A DNA stretch of 64,000 nt from Phenylobacterium immobile (ATCC 35973) (GTDB lineage: Bacteria; Pseudomonadota; Alphaproteobacteria; Caulobacterales; Caulobacteraceae). The position numbers and the translations under genes were made by a program. Shown piece by piece: positions 60,250-64,000 of this stretch. The notes beneath the pieces were generated by a model. That model saw nothing but the letters and a program-made list of their open reading frames with translations, had not been told where the DNA came from and made no database searches. The stretch spans positions 496,001 through 560,000 of the forward strand of contig NZ_CVJQ01000001.1 of assembly GCF_001375595.1 (NCBI RefSeq), in the 5' to 3' direction. The stretch's first letter is position 1; the number at the start of each line of letters is the position of its first letter.

Positions 60250-63062
60250 CAGCGCGCGATGCTGGCGCGGGCGCGCTGCAGATTGCCGCGCGGCGCGTCC
60301 TCGGCGTTCAGCGCGCCCAGCAGCGCCTGGCGCAGGGCCTGGCGCTTCTTTGCGTCATTGACCTTCTGGCCGTCCGGTTCGGTCACGTAAAAGGCGTCGA
60401 CAGCGCGCTCGCCGTAGCCGTCGATGTGGGCGGAGACGATGGACAGGCCGGCGTCGGCGATGACGTGAGCCAGGGCCGCCAGCAGGCCGGAACGGTCACG
60501 GCCGGAGGCCTCGACCACCGTGGCGGTCTCCGAGGCGTCGTTGTCGAGCATGGCGGTCGGCGTGATCGAGAAGGCCGCTGTGCGGCTGGCGTCGCCGCCG
60601 CGGCGGGTTTCCCGGGCGTTGGGCTGGCCGCGCGCGGCGGCCTCCAGATCGTCGGCCAAGCGGCTCAGCACCCGGTCGTTCTCGCCGCCATAGGGCCGCC
60701 CCGTGGCGTCCTGCACATAGAAGACGTCGAGCGCCTGGCCGGCCCGGGACGTGAACACCCGTGCGCCCACCACATTGCCGCCTGCGGCCGTAATCGCTTC
60801 GGCCAGATCGACGAACAGACGCTGGCGGTCGGTGGCGGCGACCACCACCTCGGCGGCGTTGCGGGCGGCGACGATCCGGCCCTCCGCGGCCGCGCCTGCG
60901 CCCCCGCCGGCCGCTCTGGCCGCCAGGCGCGCGTGAGCCTGGACCTCTTCGGTGCTGAAGGCCGTGAAGTAGGCGTCCTCCATGGCGTCGCCCCAGGCCT
61001 CTGCGCCCGGCGACGCCTTGGCGAGCGAGACCCGCGCGTCGTACGCCGCGTTCTGATGATAGCGCCGGAGCGCGGCGGCGGCGTCGGAGCCGCGCCCGCC
61101 GCGGAACACCGCCTCGGTGGCGCTGTAGAGCTCGCGCATCAACTGGCCCTTCCAGCCGTTCCAGACGCCCGGCCCCACGGCGCGAATGTCGGCGGTGGTC
61201 AGCACCAGCAGCAGTCGCAGCCGCTCAGGGTTCTGCACGATGCGGGCGAAATCGGAGACGGTGCGCGGGTCGGCGACGTCGCGTTTCTGGGCGAAGTCGC
61301 TCATCACCAGGTGGTGCTCGACCAGCCAGGCGACCAGCTCGATCTTAGACCGATCAAGGCCCAGCCGCTCGCAGGCCTGCCGCGCCGCCCGCGCGCCGGC
61401 CAGCTCCTGCCCGCCGACCCCGCCCTTGCCGGTGTCGTGCAGCAACATGGCCAGGAACAGCGCCTCGCGATCGCCGATCAGCGGCATGATCGTCGTGGAG
61501 AGGGGGTGGTCCTCTGCGAACCGCCCGTCCGCGATGCCGGCGATCACGCCCACGGCCCGCAGGGTGTGCTCGTCCACCGTATAGGAGTGGTACATGTTGA
61601 ACTGCATCTGCGCGACGATGCGGCCGAACTCAGGCATGTAGCGGCCCAGCACGCCGGATTCCGTCATCAGGCTCAACGTGCGGTAGGGATCCTTGCCGCG
61701 GGCCAGGACGTCCAGGAACACCTTGGCCGCGTGCCGGTCGCGCCGCACGGCGGCGGTGATCAGGGGCGCGCACCGCACGGCGGCGGTGAAGGCGTCGGGG
61801 TGCAGGTCGAGGTTGCGCTCGTCGGCGATCTTGAACAGCCGCAACAGGTTGATCGGGTCGCGCTCGAAGGTCTCGGGCCCCTCGACGTCGATGCGCCCGC
61901 CGACTTCGATGAAGCCCGGTTCGTCCAGCGGTTTGCGCCTGGGCCTGCGCGCCGGCAGCAAGCGCGAGATTCCGCGCGGCTCGACCTTGACCTCGTCGGC
62001 TTCCAGCTTGGCGGCGAACACCCGCGTCAGCGCACCGACTTCCTTGGCCATCAGGAAGTAGCGCCGCATGAAGCGCTCGACCGCAGGGTTGTCCGGGCGG
62101 TCGCCATAGCCCATTCGCCGGGCGATCTCCGGCTGCAGGTCGAAGGTCAGGCGCTCTTCCGGCCGTCCTGTGGCGAAGTGCAGATGGCTGCGCACCGCCC
62201 ACAGGAAGTCGAAGGCGCGAATGAAGGTGCGCACCTCACGGCCGTTGAACATGTCCAGCTGCATCACCCGTTCGATCGGCTCGCCGGGATGCAGGTACTG
62301 GGCGATCCAGAACAGCGTGTTGAGGTCGCGAAGGGCGCCCTTGCCCTCCTTGACGTTGGGCTCGACCAGATAGCGGGTGGCGCCGGCGCGCTTATGGCGT
62401 TCGTCGCGTTCCTTCAGCTTGGCGGCGACGAACTCGGCGCCCGTGCCTTTCACGACCTCGTTGGCGAAGCGGCGGAGCAGGTCGGCGGCCAGGGCCTCGT
62501 CGCCGGCCAGACGCCGCGCCTCCAGGATCGAGGTGCGGATCGTGAAGTCCTCGCGGGAGAGCTTCACGCACTCCTCGACCGTCCGCGAGGCGTGGCCGAC
62601 TTTGAAGCCCAGGTCCCATAGGGCGTAGAGCATATATTCGATCACGCTCTCGGTATGGGCGGTGGCCTTGTAGGGCCGCACGAACAGCAGATCGATGTCG
62701 GAAAAGGGCGCCAGCGTGCCGCGCCCGTAGCCGCCCACCGCCATCAGGGCCAGCCGCTCGCCTTCGGTGGGATTGCGGGCGCGGAAGATATGGGTGGTGG
62801 TGAAGTCCCAGAGCGCGGTGATCACCTCGTCGGTGACGCCGGAGAGGAGCCGCGAGGTCTCGATGCCGCCTGCGCCGTTCTCCAGGCGCTCCTTGGCGAT
62901 CATCCGACCGCGGAACAGGGCGCCCTTGAGGATGTCCAGCGCCGCCGCCCGCTGGCCGCGCTCGTCCCCGACAAGCTCCAGCGCCGCCGTCGACAACTGC
63001 GCGCGCAGCTTCAGGCCGTCGACGACATATTCCAGGCGGGTCGGGCGAAGGCGGGGCGGCAT
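60249..63062 (-). CDS. glnD: Bifunctional [PII] uridylyltransferase / uridylyl-removing enzyme
   Basis: The 937-residue nitrogen sensor modifies PII. Order: the nucleotidyltransferase domain with VGGYGRGTLAPFSDIDLLFV near 108-127; a linker domain; an HD domain with YTVDEHTLRAVG and LFLAMLLHDTGKGGVGGQEL; and two C-terminal ACT domains (from LFVDLAEAITAAGGNVVG, and GLLAALAHVIADAGLSIVS). Glutamine bound to ACT switches it to deuridylylation. Its substrate PII is at 16717 in this window. Confidence 0.97.
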   Translation of the reverse strand: MPPRLRPTRLEYVVDGLKLRAQLSTAALELVGDERGQRAAALDILKGALFRGRMIAKERLENGAGGIETSRLLSGVTDEVITALWDFTTTHIFRARNPTEGERLALMAVGGYGRGTLAPFSDIDLLFVRPYKATAHTESVIEYMLYALWDLGFKVGHASRTVEECVKLSREDFTIRTSILEARRLAGDEALAADLLRRFANEVVKGTGAEFVAAKLKERDERHKRAGATRYLVEPNVKEGKGALRDLNTLFWIAQYLHPGEPIERVMQLDMFNGREVRTFIRAFDFLWAVRSHLHFATGRPEERLTFDLQPEIARRMGYGDRPDNPAVERFMRRYFLMAKEVGALTRVFAAKLEADEVKVEPRGISRLLPARRPRRKPLDEPGFIEVGGRIDVEGPETFERDPINLLRLFKIADERNLDLHPDAFTAAVRCAPLITAAVRRDRHAAKVFLDVLARGKDPYRTLSLMTESGVLGRYMPEFGRIVAQMQFNMYHSYTVDEHTLRAVGVIAGIADGRFAEDHPLSTTIMPLIGDREALFLAMLLHDTGKGGVGGQELAGARAARQACERLGLDRSKIELVAWLVEHHLVMSDFAQKRDVADPRTVSDFARIVQNPERLRLLLVLTTADIRAVGPGVWNGWKGQLMRELYSATEAVFRGGRGSDAAAALRRYHQNAAYDARVSLAKASPGAEAWGDAMEDAYFTAFSTEEVQAHARLAARAAGGGAGAAAEGRIVAARNAAEVVVAATDRQRLFVDLAEAITAAGGNVVGARVFTSRAGQALDVFYVQDATGRPYGGENDRVLSRLADDLEAAARGQPNARETRRGGDASRTAAFSITPTAMLDNDASETATVVEASGRDRSGLLAALAHVIADAGLSIVSAHIDGYGERAVDAFYVTEPDGQKVNDAKKRQALRQALLGALNAEDAPRGNLQRARASIAR

Positions 63063-63109
63063 GGCGTAGGAACGATATAGGCCAGTTTATTTGTCTCGCC
63101 CACAGTCCG

Positions 63110-63703
63110 TCAGCTGAGCGCTTCCGCCAGCCTCGATCCGCGCTTCCAATGGAAACCCGACCAGCCGGCGGCGACGGCGGCGTCTACGTTGGCGAGGCGG
63201 TCGTCGATCAGGCGTATCTCGTGCGACGCGAAGCCGGTGCGTCGGGCGACCTCGTCGTAGAATTCGGGTTGAGGCTTCTTTGAGCGCACATCGGCGGAGT
63301 AGTGGATGGCGTCGAAGCGGTCGCGGAACCCCAGCGTGTCCCACAGATAGCGGGCGCGATGATGCTCCTGAACCGTCGCCAGATGTAGGACCAGGCCGGT
63401 CTCGCGCGCGGCTTTCAGGTCGGCCAGCAGATCGTGGTCGAGCGCTGCGTCTTTCTCGAACCAGTAGGCCGTGAGCGTTTCCGCCGGCAGATGAGGGGCG
63501 ATGGTCGCCAGCACCGGGCGCAACCGGTCGTAGAGGTCGGCGCGGCCCAACTCGACGTCCGGCCAATGGACCGCGAAGAACGCTCGTCCGAGGGCGTCGC
63601 GTTCGAGGCCAAGATCGCGATGCAGATGGTCGTCCCATCTCTGACCTGGCGGATGGACGATCAGGACGCCATCGACATCCACCATCAGGGCCTTGAGCGT
63701 CAC
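63110..63703 (-). CDS. HAD-superfamily hydrolase
   Basis: The 197-residue protein has HAD motif I in [10 protein letters not shown] (nucleophile D9, acid D11), motif [15 protein letters not shown] (Thr), motif [14 protein letters not shown] and motif [20 protein letters not shown]. The DVDG form and a helical cap place it in subfamily I, near YihX/haloacid-dehalogenase-like phosphatases. Substrate is unknown. It is coupled to mutS by a 4-base overlap. Confidence 0.88.
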   Translation of the reverse strand: MTLKALMVDVDGVLIVHPPGQRWDDHLHRDLGLERDALGRAFFAVHWPDVELGRADLYDRLRPVLATIAPHLPAETLTAYWFEKDAALDHDLLADLKAARETGLVLHLATVQEHHRARYLWDTLGFRDRFDAIHYSADVRSKKPQPEFYDEVARRTGFASHEIRLIDDRLANVDAAVAAGWSGFHWKRGSRLAEALS

Positions 63704-64000
63704 AGCAGTCCCTTCAGGCGGTAGAGCGCCTCCATGGCCTCGCGGGGGCTCATGCCGTCGAGGTCGAGGGCCTTGAGCGCTTCTTCGGCGACGCTAGGCC
63801 CCAGCGACGGGGTCATAGGCGCCGACGCTGCGAACAGCGGCAGGTCGGCCAGATGCGCGGGCGCGCCGGCTTCGCGCTCCAGGCGCTCCAGCACGTCGCG
63901 GGCGCGGGCGACGACGGCGGGCGGGATGCCCGCCAGCTTGGCGACCTGGACGCCGTAGGATCGGTCGGCGGGCCCTGGGCCCGCCTCATGCAGGAAGATC
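63700..64000 (-). CDS. mutS: DNA mismatch repair protein MutS, C-terminal fragment
   Basis: The last 99 codons of MutS are present; the gene runs off the right edge. The frame reads [15 protein letters not shown] and [14 protein letters not shown], the conserved post-ATPase end of MutS. A linker and the C-terminal helix [19 protein letters not shown], part of the tetramerisation region, follow. The stop overlaps the HAD gene start by four bases. Confidence 0.95.
   Translation of the reverse strand, partial: IFLHEAGPGPADRSYGVQVAKLAGIPPAVVARARDVLERLEREAGAPAHLADLPLFAASAPMTPSLGPSVAEEALKALDLDGMSPREAMEALYRLKGLL

Noticed and set aside
60426..62621. A 731-codon open frame on the plus strand, antisense to glnD, and similar long antisense frames over thrS, dnaX and the Rieske gene.
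   Set aside because: They mirror real genes in high-GC DNA, have Arg/Gly/His-rich composition and no domain motifs.

Overview
The window reads as chromosomal DNA of an alphaproteobacterium, most likely Caulobacterales (Phenylobacterium/Caulobacter type). The grounds are very high G+C at third codon positions, the alphaproteobacterial order mutS-HAD-glnD-murJ-trpS-nfu-tsaB-rimI-fur-miaB-phoH-ybeY-corC-lnt-XRE-metK-trmB, a Fe-S scaffold gene-yidD-thrS run, an SRP RNA gene just upstream of dnaX-ybaB-recR, a divergent phaR/phaAB polyhydroxybutyrate locus, and a CpaA-type prepilin peptidase. The genus assignment is inference; no 16S rRNA gene is present. Genes are densely packed, with many 1-8 bp start/stop overlaps, and no stretch longer than about 300 bases lacks a gene.

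Layout. 1-4200: the 3' end of a nitrilase-family gene, a RibD/DHFR-like reductase, a Rieske oxygenase alpha subunit, a hemerythrin-domain protein, a DksA/TraR zinc-finger protein, a Fe-S scaffold protein and yidD. 4200-11312: thrS followed by glycan genes (two GT2 transferases, a methyltransferase and an ArnT-like GT39 enzyme) around an HMG-CoA-lyase-type gene. 11309-15021: the PHB regulator phaR, phaA, phaB and a Caulobacterales-type secreted protein. 15029-24170: gloB, methyltransferase, PII protein, metX-metW, sixA, a DUF952 protein, pyrD, an orphan sensor kinase and a gamma-glutamyltransferase. 24320-31448 is the most accessory part: tRNA-Arg(ACG), an SnoaL-like protein, an unusual SDR, a PadR-controlled siderophore-interacting flavoprotein, a Tet-family MFS pump, molybdate modA-modB without modC, a glycine-zipper protein and an alpha/beta hydrolase behind a palindromic operator candidate.

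31500-41923: truA-fmt, a small lipoprotein gene on the opposite strand, def-rmuC-recR-ybaB-dnaX, the SRP RNA, nudC, an esterase, pheA and kdsB. 42081-49883: a membrane-anchored cytochrome c, an NlpC/P60 hydrolase, an M17 aminopeptidase, a prepilin peptidase, a class IV aminotransferase, an aldo-keto reductase, trmB, metK and an XRE regulator. 49935-64000: a near-continuous minus-strand housekeeping array from lnt back to the truncated mutS, covering envelope maturation, RNA modification, Fe-S and iron control, nitrogen sensing and DNA repair. The PII protein (16717) and its modifying enzyme GlnD (60249) both lie in the window and should form one nitrogen-sensing pair.

I found no CRISPR array, insertion sequence, prophage or convincing new multi-gene system. 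The most useful leads are small: a 15-bp hairpin between phaA and phaB, a TTGC-rich phaR/phaA divergent promoter, a palindrome cluster at padR, a dyad in front of metK, a tsaB gene whose conserved N-terminus has no ATG/GTG/TTG start, an SDR without a normal catalytic tetrad, and a molybdate transporter lacking its ATPase.
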